Shown in pieces: positions 37,501-43,693 of a stretch of 64,000 nt of DNA. The notes under the pieces are model-generated. The model had not been told where the DNA came from and made no database searches. It saw nothing but the letters and a program-made list of their open reading frames with translations. Positions within the stretch are counted from its first letter, which is position 1; each line of letters begins with the position of its first letter. Origin of the DNA: Gibbula magus. Lineage: Eukaryota > Mollusca > Gastropoda > Trochida > Trochidae. The position numbers were made by a program, and so were the translations under genes. The stretch is from assembly GCA_936450465.1 (NCBI GenBank), contig OW388289.1, positions 79,658,593-79,722,592 on the forward strand, in the 5' to 3' direction.

Positions 37501-39704
37501 TCGAAATGCGCGCGCAACTTCCGCAACGGCTTGTCCGGCGTGCATCCTACCCATAGCACGCTCACGTTCTGTATTCGTGAGGCGTGGCATTCAGTCAATA
37601 ATGTTTTCCGTTAATTTTAATGTGTTTTCCTGTTACACAGTACACATGCGATTTGATTTGAGGGCATACGCGTTACCTGTGTTGATCACGTGACCATGTG
37701 CACGTGAATATCATGTGTTACGTCCTTGACGTGTAATACGTTAATTTACGCGTTGCCACGCGTCCGTGCAGCATCATCGGTTACACCTTTATCAAATTAC
37801 ATAACACAAGATTCGACTTATTTCTTCCTCGAGGTAAAACATATGAGTGTCAGGTTTCTAGTTACGCTCAGTATATAATAGAATTATCAAGAATTCTTAT
37901 AAGGAGACACGATGATACCGAGGATAGTGTAAGGTTGTGGACCCTGATAGGAAGGAAAAACCCGAGGATGCGTTTTTAAGTGTTAAACAGGCTTTTTAAT
38001 TGTTATCGCGTTATATTGAGGACCCCTGGTAAATAGAGTCGTTCATAAAATCCTTGTTTGGAACCTGAAACCAGTCTGTAAACAGCAACGCTATATAAGT
38101 TGCTTTTGTACCGTGGAAACTCATCTGCCTCGTTGGCGCAGTAGACTAAAACGCTGGCTCACGTATTACAGGTGTTAGTGGATACGGGTTCGAGACGCAC
38201 TTTTTTTCAAAACATTTACTGTTCATATTCTGTCATAAGTTTGAGAATTTTTTTTAAATTAGTCAAAGTTAGTTTCTTCAGATTTTTGCTTTCAAGCCGT
38301 CATCTTAGCAAATATATCAGGGTTTACAATTATTGTAATTCCTTCTAACAAGGTTTACATCTGTCTGTGTAAACCCTCCTTGAGGGACTTACAATGTAGT
38401 AAGTCCCTCGTACTAGGTGATACGGTTTAGAAAGGTCGTTTCAAGTATCACGTTATATGGCTAGTAGGTTGATAATATCATTTAACACCTTTTGTCACAT
38501 CCGATGGAAAGTGCTTTTTTAGAATTCTTACGCAATTCATGTTGTTAATGTGCTTAATCCCGAATTTGTAAATTCAAAATCGTTCACCATTGAAACATCA
38601 AAATATTTAAAAAGTGCACTATTATTTTGATAGTTTTGGCAACAGAATGTCTATGTGAAATATATATGGTAAGTGAGGTCCTATCATGTCAATTAACTTA
38701 TCAACACTGTGCCAAAACTCTACTAGATCCATTATATTTTTGGAGGAAAGCAATAAAAGTGGAATGACTATAACATAATTGACAGGTATACATATAATTC
38801 ACGTGTTCTGTCTCGGAATGAATCTTATTTACCGGTTGATTTCTATCTCTAACACATATTCTGCCATCTACATTTTTTGTCCTATCACTTTAACTTTGCT
38901 TTTGGTTATTTATATATATAAGGCCTTTTTGTTGTTCCTTCTTGTTCTATTAGTTTTATACATATCAGTTCATACAGCTTTTTCACTTTTCACTTGTATT
39001 GACATTTTTCTGCATTGCCTTCTCCAGTAACTTAAATGATCAATGTATGGCGCTTTTGGTATAAGGAAGTAATCAATATTTGAATATAACTGAATGATAA
39101 CGCAAACAAGAATGTTATGTTATGTTGAAACAGAAAATCTCAAATAGTAGTCGTCTGTGATATCAAATATATCAAAAATACCTTTTGATAAAAGTTTCGA
39201 ATATCCAGGCAATTCTCATTAAAATCAGACCGTAGCAAGTTGCTCTACGCTACACAATATATGTATATGAGTAACGTAGTGGAGCTTAATTACGATCTGA
39301 TTTAAATGAGATTGATCGTAGGCTTGCTACGAACTTTTATCAAAATGTGTTGATATATTTAATACCAGAGGATATGAAGTAAAAAGTATATATGTCTTCT
39401 ACAGTCATTTGTAAAAAAATTAAGTTGAAGTTGATGATGCTAGACCAGTGTGAACAATCTGCTGCCAAAACGGTATATCCTTGGAATTATTATCTCATAT
39501 GATGATATGAACAATATGTCACGTGGAACACATTTCGGAATGATAAATTAGGAGTTCCATTGCTATAAAAGGAAACAGTGGACAGTGAAAACTTATTCAA
39601 TAGATCATTCAAATGCAAATGATTAAGTATGCATACTCACAGACTTGGCTAAGTGAAATTTTACATGCAACAAGCAAACACATCGCAAATAAGAGACACT
39701 TCAT
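16384..39704 (-). CDS. Gene B: nicotinic receptor-like subunit with Thr-rich exons
   Basis: Minus-strand exons: 39641-39704 (signal), 35223-35330 and 34909-35028 (Thr/Ser-rich), 32763-32896, 30727-30771, 30163-30272, 29324-29862 (Cys-loop, M1, M2), 17351-17517 (M3) and 16384-16581 (M4 and stop). The phases are compatible, giving about 494 aa with both Thr-rich exons or 418 without. The Cys-loop is canonical (13 residues between cysteines). Loop C has a single cysteine (RCENVTTYY), not a CC pair. M2 reads EQKVGLHLTLLL. Intron 5 is 11.8 kb and contains two Harbinger-type elements; intron 1 contains Tc1 relics. Exon 4 is more diverged (SPFERIWTPD) than in other copies. The link from exon 5 to the M3 exon is inferred from phase, order and strand. 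If wrong, these are two gene remnants. Confidence 0.7.
16708..17297. mobile_element. Pearl-like tandem-repeat element E2
   Basis: It begins AACAAGAAGACATAG, contains about three ~185-bp units (landmarks ccctcaagcc and tttctgagaaa), then a degenerate ACGG stretch (17228-17262), and ends in a hairpin (TTATCCCCT...AGGGGATAA, 17269-17297). It lies in gene B's last intron. Confidence 0.65.
17351..17517 (-). CDS. Gene B M3 exon
   Basis: This 167-bp exon runs from acceptor tttccag to donor GTAAAT. It encodes M3 (FGAVMGFASLSCILSVFVM) and the start of the cytoplasmic loop (KIHHKGVHRREMYPW). It is in phase 1 on entry and phase 0 on exit, matching gene B exon 5 and the M4 exon. It is seven codons shorter than in genes C and D. 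Confidence 0.8.
17518..18458. other. Part of gene B intron 5
   Basis: No exon or known repeat was identified. The frame at 17797-18003 (minus) has no recognisable domain. Confidence 0.35.
18459..20189. mobile_element. Non-autonomous Harbinger-like element H1
   Basis: It has 20-bp perfect terminal inverted repeats (TAAAGGCCCCTTTACACAGA at 18459-18478 and its complement at 20170-20189). Subterminal zones are rich in repeated cgtcctttgtacgacc and ttgagcgacc motifs, and an AT-rich centre has no transposase. Frames inside (for example 18452-18898) are products of the subterminal repeats. Its right end directly touches autonomous element H2. Confidence 0.75.
20190..20206 (+). repeat. H2 left terminal inverted repeat
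   Basis: TACCCCCATTCCACCGA pairs with 25982-25998 at 14 of 17 positions. Confidence 0.85.
20742..20748 (+). promoter_or_regulatory. TATA box of the H2 MADF gene
   Basis: TATAAAA lies 88 bp upstream of the ATG at 20836. Confidence 0.6.
20836..22347 (+). CDS. Harbinger-associated MADF (Myb/SANT-like) DNA-binding protein
   Basis: Intact frame of 503 codons. Harbinger elements encode a Myb/SANT-type partner that brings the nuclease to the nucleus and to the transposon ends. Residues about 88-185 form a MADF-like domain (EHEEEVINFLKDNPAIYD, then LKQAAWAQLAERLG and LQLWYRNMRTQLGKL), matching the MADF pattern of an acidic start, D-x-R and spaced tryptophans. A helical segment about 260-340 (SAHQSAQRAEALMQLTEAIL, then VINQYKRQ) may mediate dimerisation. 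The rest is Pro/Gln/Ser-rich and includes QPQY repeats near residue 345. The first ATG is used; another in-frame ATG lies three codons later. No frameshift is seen, and the gene converges with the transposase. Confidence 0.88.
   Translation: MDIMGRTKRTTRIKVNQPTRVTSKEDDQRSATPVLEERSNTQEDVVGASTSHVDIQPPSPRSPSPPPVDREDLTSSKQRRVDKKTVKLSPEHEEEVINFLKDNPAIYDTRKGDFRQTKLKQAAWAQLAERLGLALDDLQLWYRNMRTQLGKLRTRMEKSGAGDEHLTERQRWQWQKLQFLLGHIKKKVIQRELRPIDPEHETEAIIVDQPTEPNEVAVVSQSEDETVVIPPREEVQVSRLPPLAPSRKGKKTSAHDDDMMNMLAGSAHQSAQRAEALMQLTEAILQSRQGSNRELKTFSDWVYEAMVVMPVDLQDDCREEITKVINQYKRQARTAAPPQQVSCQPQYQPQYQPQYQPQVPSQSTSSQQNPQNPVYPQFSTPGWQPNPPQWPSTTQQQHPMSVWKSQDRTWLQTQYPNQYGQWYPTTAASNCTSTPVSSDHSLSDHSSRLHLSDLSFLRSQESLKDPDASTSAPLNTPPAHGPTSTDGASEVLDVQTVDTPTEE
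22348..24051. other. H2 interior between its two genes
   Basis: AT-rich 3' flanks of both convergent genes. No further gene was recognised. Confidence 0.5.
23953..23958 (-). terminator. Poly(A) signal of the H2 transposase gene
   Basis: AATAAA on the minus strand, about 95 bp past the stop codon. Confidence 0.5.
24052..25419 (-). CDS. PIF/Harbinger (HARBI1-like) DDE transposase
   Basis: Intact frame of 455 codons that would catalyse cut-and-paste movement of H2 and possibly of related short elements. An Arg-rich stretch (residues 31-43) may be a nuclear signal. Residues about 84-160 form the N-terminal helical region (FDEILERVGPFL, LRHLATGDQYASMAYGYRVS). The DDE_Tnp_4 nuclease fold follows. 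The catalytic triad is visible: D193 in GALDGKHIKI, D291 in FILADDAF, and E328 in RRVVENAFGILANRW. The C-terminus (CIVLHNLLR) is typical. Length and motifs agree with active Harbinger transposases, and I see no disabling change. The start was chosen at the first ATG after the TATA box. Confidence 0.92.
   Translation of the reverse strand: MENEMALVVALVSETRQELQYIGDCTLAMMRHHQRRRRRRRRHAVWVREWLTPLERQEHSQYYHLVQKLKQENPHLFQNYMRMPVELFDEILERVGPFLVGEGSNYRASLDAGLKVALTLRHLATGDQYASMAYGYRVSRTSVQRMIPLVCKAIVDTYRDEVFKTPSTEEEWKQIAKEFEERWQVPHAIGALDGKHIKIRAPGKSGSDYWCVYKSCYSIVLLALVDHDYKFIWVDTGGLGHQSDAQIFNASTLKERLEEGTLGIPPAEPIEPDDPTSDVEPRKLPFFILADDAFALRTFLMKPWSRRNLTKQELIYNYRISRGRRVVENAFGILANRWRCFMTVLHQSPDVVQTMTECCIVLHNLLRLRYPTLQDAEVDRDGESHELVLGSWRQEISLDEDITPPCSSKCDHKAAKDQREYLQNYFNDTARGAVPWQDRMVTLRRPPAQENQSMS
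25475..25482 (-). promoter_or_regulatory. TATA box of the H2 transposase gene
   Basis: The minus strand reads TATAAAAA, 56 bp upstream of the ATG at 25419. Confidence 0.6.
25982..25998 (-). repeat. H2 right terminal inverted repeat
   Basis: The reverse complement reads TGCCCCCCGTCCACCGA. TTA follows at 25999-26001, matching the left flank. Confidence 0.85.
26135..26731. mobile_element. Pearl-like tandem-repeat element E3
   Basis: It starts AACAAGAGTCATCAGAAGATGAC with a small palindrome. About 2.5 units of ~172 bp follow (26230, 26399 and 26572; landmark ggcaccacttcagtt), then a GGAC/AGAC microsatellite (26655-26690) and a 3' hairpin (TATCCCACGGTA...TACCGGTGGGATA, 26702-26731). It lies in gene B intron 5. 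Confidence 0.75.
26962..27426. mobile_element. MITE with ~70-bp terminal inverted repeats
   Basis: The left end (AGTATTCGGACGGTGACG from 26962 to about 27030) is repeated in inverse orientation at about 27357-27426 with few mismatches. The 465-bp element has no ORF of note. Family unknown. Confidence 0.8.
27427..29323. other. Part of gene B intron 5
   Basis: This is AT-rich sequence with no exon or repeat that I recognise. The frame 28624-28890 (+) has no domain. Confidence 0.35.
29324..29862 (-). CDS. Gene B exon 5: Cys-loop, M1 and M2
   Basis: This 539-bp exon carries SAFGSNIAMSERKFY, then the Cys-loop (C-GVDTTYFPYDKQT-C), GPWVYEF at loop B, RRPTFFMLTLFFPCFLIC (M1) and EQKVGLHLTLLLSLTVFEFL (M2). 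The donor T|GTGAGT leaves phase 1. The pre-M2 sequence is SLEQK, where genes C and D have SSGQK. Confidence 0.92.
30163..30272 (-). CDS. Gene B exon 4 (110 bp)
   Basis: Encodes DWNDCRLRWNPDHYSG, then SPFERIWTPDITLYD. The frame and splice sites are intact, but FGS is replaced by FER. Confidence 0.85.
30727..30771 (-). CDS. Gene B exon 3 (45 bp)
   Basis: DEPKQILTTNVWIRM between acceptor ttacaag and donor GTGCGT. Confidence 0.85.
30850..31180. repeat. Relic of an interspersed repeat with TCAAGGTCA motifs
   Basis: Contains TCAAGGTCA (near 31064) and its complement TGACCTTGA (near 31090), as in element E4, without the microsatellite tail. Confidence 0.4.
31891..32750. mobile_element. Non-autonomous Harbinger-like element H3
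   Basis: Terminal inverted repeats start AGGCCCGTTCACACTGTGCC (31891) and end with the complement of AGGCCGGTTCACACTGTCCC (32750). Subterminal DNA is rich in attcg/cgaat and gtcgt-type motifs. There is no transposase. It sits 12 bp inside intron 2 of gene B. Its ends resemble those of H1 (AGGCCCCTTTACACAGA). Confidence 0.7.
32763..32896 (-). CDS. Gene B exon 2 (134 bp)
   Basis: Encodes (C)SDPKCELMQNLTHSYCKD and continues through LPVEVNMELWLRQVVDL. The donor GTCAGT is followed after 12 bases by transposon H3. Confidence 0.88.
32897..34908. other. Gene B intron between exon 2 and Thr-rich exons
   Basis: No coding or repeat feature was identified beyond AT-rich sequence. Confidence 0.4.
34909..35028 (-). 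CDS. Gene B Thr/Ser-rich exon 2
   Basis: A 120-bp exon, phase 1-1, with acceptor ctttcag and donor GTAATA. It encodes (S)NDPETSDSSHSTSITTPK, then a run rich in threonine (TTETTTTSTPSSPSLK). It forms a mucin-like linker ahead of the ligand-binding domain. Being symmetric, it can be skipped without a frame change. Confidence 0.7.
35223..35330 (-). CDS. Gene B Thr/Ser-rich exon 1
   Basis: A 108-bp exon, phase 1-1, encoding (S)DDPDTSDSSYSTSIATPE followed by TSETTTSSTSTP. It is a tandem duplicate of 34909-35028, with flanking intron sequence also duplicated. Confidence 0.65.
35880..36330 (-). pseudogene. Tc1/mariner transposase relic
   Basis: Minus-strand fragments read NGERYIRGILVPVLVPHFG (about 36310-36250) and SDLNPLEDVWEINGRP (about 36150-36100), typical of the catalytic region. 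They are broken by stops and frameshifts. It lies in gene B intron 1. Confidence 0.6.
36715..37158 (-). pseudogene. Tc1/mariner transposase, catalytic half
   Basis: Contains FQHDNATPHTG (second catalytic Asp) and WPSRSPDLNPIEHIWDE (catalytic Glu, DD34E spacing type). The first Asp region is damaged between this and the upstream frame. Confidence 0.85.
37255..37590 (-). pseudogene. Tc1/mariner transposase, DNA-binding half
   Basis: Starts MPRLTNTERERAMGRMHAG and contains a paired helix-turn-helix (VARAFRCSRQTIHELRTR). The frame is lost before the first catalytic Asp; a fragment (GGGSVMVWGSF type, near 37190) lies in another frame. Confidence 0.85.
38126..38207 (+). ncRNA. tRNA-Met-like pseudogene or SINE head with T-run
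   Basis: TGCCTCGTTGGCGCAGTAGA resembles the 5' half of elongator tRNA-Met. B-box-like GGGTTCGAGACG follows at about 38186-38197, and a run of seven T (Pol III terminator-like) at 38201. The anticodon arm does not fold, so a functional tRNA is unlikely. Confidence 0.45.
38340..38412. repeat. Two adjacent perfect hairpins
   Basis: GGTTTACA...TGTAAACC (38350-38378) and GAGGGACTTAC-loop-GTAAGTCCCTC (about 38382-38409). The function is unknown; this may be the end of a foldback element. Confidence 0.5.
39183..39345. mobile_element. Foldback MITE
   Basis: Two ~70-bp arms in inverse orientation (around ctcattaaaatcagaccgta and its partner near 39300) make a 160-bp imperfect hairpin. It lies in gene B intron 1. 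Confidence 0.65.
39641..39704 (-). CDS. Gene B exon 1, signal peptide
   Basis: Encodes MKCLLFAMCLLVACKISLSQ-V. The donor T|GTGAGT, the ATG context (gcgaatATGAAG) and about 200 bp of downstream intron all match exon 1 of genes A and C. Confidence 0.8.
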
Positions 39705-40721
39705 ATTCGCCATCTGATTATAACACTGCATATCAGAGTAACGTTTCTTCAACCAGGAAGAAAAATGTGTTGCACGAGGTAGAGATTAGGGTATTTCAAA
39801 CATGTTATATATCTCGCATTACCCTATCTATTGTATATGATAGATAGGTCATACGAGACATTAATTATGCTTATTTGACAAAGAGGTATTGAATGTACTT
39901 TGATATGAAATAAACTTTGCATCGTGATTTTATCTATTGTTCTTATATGCTAATACATGTTTAACATTCTGTAAATCACTCTATTAATTAATGCAAGGCG
40001 AATATAATAAATATCACGTTTCTCATTATTGTTTTCAAAAATATAAAGAGGTTTCACAGAGCCTATATATCCCCAAAACTTGATAACTTAAAACAAAAGA
40101 ACTCTGCGAAAGTCCACCTTTTCAAAAACCTGATTCCGACAACCTTTTTGTTAAAGTTATATAAATTTATGTTACAGTAAGTATGTGTAATCAGTTAATA
40201 CGTTAAACTGATTACACGGATTTAGTGTATAAATATACATATCAATCAATCAATCAACTTTAATACCATAAGTTTACAAATACATGCAATACATCATGGG
40301 GTAATTTTCAAAAATATATCACATGTGAAACTTTGGCTTGAGACAATCCAGCATCTATGTGTTGATAGAATAATCATGTAACATTTGTAGACATAATAAT
40401 ATAGAGGAACTTACATAAATTTCGTAATTGTAGTTTGTTGTTAGTTTCAAATAACAGTGACATTTTATGATAATTAGGGTTATTTGCAAATTCTTTAAAT
40501 ATATCTTTCTAGAGGCATTGAATTTAGAAGATTGAAATAAATAATGGAATTCGTCTCCCATTTGGGAGGGACATGTTGGGCAGAAACTTTCTTTTGAATT
40601 AATATTTTCCCAGCGACCTGTTTCGATCGGTAATTTATGATTGGCTGTTTTGAACTTGATTAAAGTGTTACAGAGCTTGATTCCAAATCTACATTGCAGA
40701 GTAGAGATATTATATATAGAA

Positions 40722-40859
40722 TACTAAAAGATGTCCCGTTTGATAACATGTTTATGAAACGAGTGGATGGTTTGGTATTTTAACGAGCGAAAGCGAGTTA
40801 AATACCGATGCCATTCACGAGTTTCATAAACATGTTATCAAACGGGACCGAGTTTAGTA
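40722..40859. repeat. Long near-perfect palindrome
   Basis: Arms of about 60 bp (tactaaaagatgtcccgttt ... aaacgggaccgagtttagta) around a short centre, able to form a large cruciform or RNA hairpin. Confidence 0.85.
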
Positions 40860-41105
40860 TTTCATTTATTACTCAATGATGTAAATAGCGCTGAATTGCA
40901 AGAAAATCCTTTTTAGTGACGCTCACTTGCAAAATGGTCACCCGCTATTGCAGTCGCGCGGCTAACATTGTGACGTCAACCCAAAACGACTATGACGTCA
41001 CGGGTCGATTATGACGTTACGGCAGCACGCGGTGGTATCACACATGTGTGTAACCAACTCAATGTTATCTAATGAGTGATCTCACCACGGTTGAGTAATA
41101 AAATG
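40860..41105. mobile_element. MITE with TTACTCAA ends
   Basis: Inverted ends TCATTTATTACTCAA (40861) and TTGAGTAATAAAATGA (41090-41105). It has a non-coding interior with several TGACGTCA/TGACGTTA motifs and lies next to the palindrome inside the LINE relic. Confidence 0.55.
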
Positions 41106-41499
41106 AGATTTCATACATTCATAAATACATCCTTTAGAAGAAGTTGGTATACAGCTATTAATCATTTGAAAGGATTGATCTGAAATTCTAAGTTTAACAG
41201 CATTTTTAAACCAAGATAAGGAAACAGTATCTTGGGATTGCCATACATTCGACATGCCAACAATATCAAGTGTGGTTTTGATAAAATCGAGCCATTTATT
41301 ATATATTTCACTGAATTAGTCAATGATATTTGATATAATGCTGATAACGTAGAATTACACTGTCCTGTTACAATTCTGGACCAGAAACACAACATGCGCA
41401 GTTTGATTTTATCAACCAGAGGCGATCTTTCGGTTTCATGATGCAACATGTATGTTGGTGTACTGCGTCTTGGATATTGATGTTTGTTTTTCAAACCTG

Positions 41500-43265
41500 T
41501 TTATTTTTATCATCAAGACATATCCTACTCAAATATCTCTGACACATTACTTAGGTCAGAACTTTATTTAAAATTCCTTGTCCATGCATGCTTTGATCTG
41601 ACAAATTTAGGTTGACATAACATTATTCAGTTCTTATTCTAGAATCAAGAAAAATGTGAAACATGGCCAAGAAATTAAGGTGTTTAGGCATCAAGGGGGG
41701 AAATTGTGAAAAGTTCAAAATAAAATATTTCCCTAACGACGTGCCTAAGATTGATAATGAGTAAAGACTGTATGGAGCCTGTTATTTATAAAGCAAAAGG
41801 TCGGTCCGAATGTATACTACATTATTGGCAGTAAGCGAAAGTGATATACGAGTGAGTAATTTATTTTTTATCATGAGAAAATCGCCATCTTTGAATAGTT
41901 AAGTCGATATAGCTCTGATTTTTAAAATAGTTATTAAAGTTTCTCTTCATATAAATGATATTTGGGATTCATTTTTTGGGGATAATTTTTTTTTTAAATG
42001 TATACTTAAATTATACACTATCTTAGTGTGGATATCATACGTATATTCAATGCCAGCTTCAGGGGAGGTTATTTATATTTATTGCTAAATGTACAAACTC
42101 ACTGGTACTAGTATATGTTTGAAATTTTGGAATTATATAAATATATAAAACCTATTCCTACATACAGTTCAGCACCTATTGTTTAACAAGATGATAAGAA
42201 AATACCAAAGTCCAGCCCTGACGGGAAACATGTCAAACGTCTGATGTAGGATAATACATAAAATCTCAATGTATGGACACTGCACTGAAGTTTTGAGCTG
42301 ACCCTTGATCAACAGGCACCGGATGCTTGACAAACAGATTCGCTTGCCTACGTGACGGGAGTGCTGTGTTATATCGTTCATTCCATCTTGAAGACAATAT
42401 TACATATGAGCCTTTATGATGTATTTGAATCTACAGACGGTAAACATGTATTACCTCTATGTACAGGCCATATATTTATGGTCTTACAGAATACTGTTGC
42501 TAAATGTGCTGTGTTTATGTGGCCATGCCTTTTTCTGTATACATGGGAAATACAATGTATGTACAGCAATGTTCTGCAATGTACTGCAATTGCTTTTGGT
42601 GCTCTTTTATATGCAAGCAAATAGACAACAACCAACTGGCATTCAGAAATTTTGAATAATTTCGATATTGATAGGTTCAAATTATTTGACCGCATCATGT
42701 TATTCAGACCACCAAAGTTTAAACATTGAACTGCCAACAGTGGTAAATTACTTAAATGCATTTTCCTCAGGTGTTATTGAGTGCAAATATGTGTTGATTC
42801 AGTGTCATTGCATGTGCGTTTACTTTCTTAACTATTTCAAACATAATGTTTGTTACACTTAGTACATTAATCATGACAGCCATTATAACACTGACTGCAT
42901 GTTATTTATTTGATTTCCACAATAGATATAGGAATACGGTACAGTGTGGGCCATGATCTTGGGTATGATATTTAGCCTGACAAAGAAAACACACAACATC
43001 CATTTCAGATAACATCATTTTAATGAAGACTATTTAAAAACCGTCTTATATAACTGCTGATAGTAGTAGATCCATGAACTTAACTGATTGTCACATAAAA
43101 ACCATTCAGAGAACAGTCAGTATTGCTTCTTCAAGAAATGAACTAATAGTTCTACAGGACGACAGTATAATATTGAATTTAGCACATTTTGTTTGTAATA
43201 TATTAAGTGAAATATTAGCAATGTCGTGGTAAGGAAACTCTCTCATTTATATCAGTTACGCTACC
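41500..43265. other. Intergenic region between genes B and C
   Basis: AT-rich. Several frames around 42169-42862 overlap on both strands without recognisable domains. The gene C 3' UTR and poly(A) site should lie here; an AATAAA on the minus strand occurs near 42905. Confidence 0.4.
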
Positions 43266-43393
43266 CCCCAGGAGGGTTCGAGACAGGGGAGACACCTTCC
43301 ACCCTTCCTCTCTCTTCAAGTGGAGAACGTGAAGACGAGAATGATAACAGAATGGAGAGGAAGGTGATGAGGAAGAGATGGTCAAGTAAAGAA
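43266..43393 (-). pseudogene. Duplicated M3-exon fragment joined to an M4 repeat unit
   Basis: Bases 43266-43324 match part of the M3 exon (compare 44020-44080), and 43327-43393 match one M4-derived unit. They follow directly on the gene C stop codon. This is an internal duplication that has lost its function. Confidence 0.7.
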
Positions 43394-43693
43394 CTAGGAC
43401 ACGAGGTTGACATAGAAGACGAGGAAGACGAAAACAGAGAGGAGGATATAGAGGATGAGGAAGAGACGGTCGAGGACGGAAGCGATGGTGACCCAGTCCT
43501 GGAACTTTGCAGACTCGTGATCTGCCTTCTCCTCCTCCAAGTGTTTAATCAACCGGGACAGATCTTCTGCAACCTTCTGAAAGGACTTGAGGATGACGCC
43601 GATATCAGATCCCGAACTTTCCTCCACAGGCACAGACAGGGTAGACAGTCCTCCATTTGATACCACGCTAGCTCGGTTCTTAGACAGGTCTTC
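43394..43693 (-). CDS. Gene C exon 7: M3-M4 loop end, M4, stop
   Basis: Starts EDLSKNRASVVSNGGLSTLS, has an acidic helix, then WVTIASVLDRLFLILYILLS (M4), and stops with TAG at 43396-43394. Confidence 0.9.
   Translation of the reverse strand, partial: EDLSKNRASVVSNGGLSTLSVPVEESSGSDIGVILKSFQKVAEDLSRLIKHLEEEKADHESAKFQDWVTIASVLDRLFLILYILLSVFVFLVFYVNLVS

Larger units (their letters stand above)
36490..37873 (-). mobile_element. Tc1/mariner transposon, inactive
   Basis: Inverted ends (TACTGAGTGTACTAGAAACC from 36491 and the complement of TACTGAGCGTAACTAGAAAC at 37873) with TA at the borders. It contains a transposase split into two frames. The two ends remain about 93% alike, so the insertion is moderately young. 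It lies in gene B intron 1. Confidence 0.85.
40243..41500 (-). pseudogene. Non-LTR retrotransposon (LINE) 3' relic
   Basis: Minus-strand translation shows the ORF2 C-terminal region: TPTYMLHHETERSPLVDKIK and RMLCFWSRIVTGQ (about 41460-41340), then after an insertion LCNTLIKFKTANHKLPIETG and CPTCPSQMGDEFHYLF (about 40690-40540). It ends in an ATTG simple repeat (40240-40258), a common LINE tail. Several residues and frames are damaged. A foldback/MITE pair (40722-41105) splits it. Confidence 0.7.

Noticed and set aside
42169..42862. Cluster of overlapping ORFs on both strands
   Set aside because: Mutually overlapping, no domain, no splice support.
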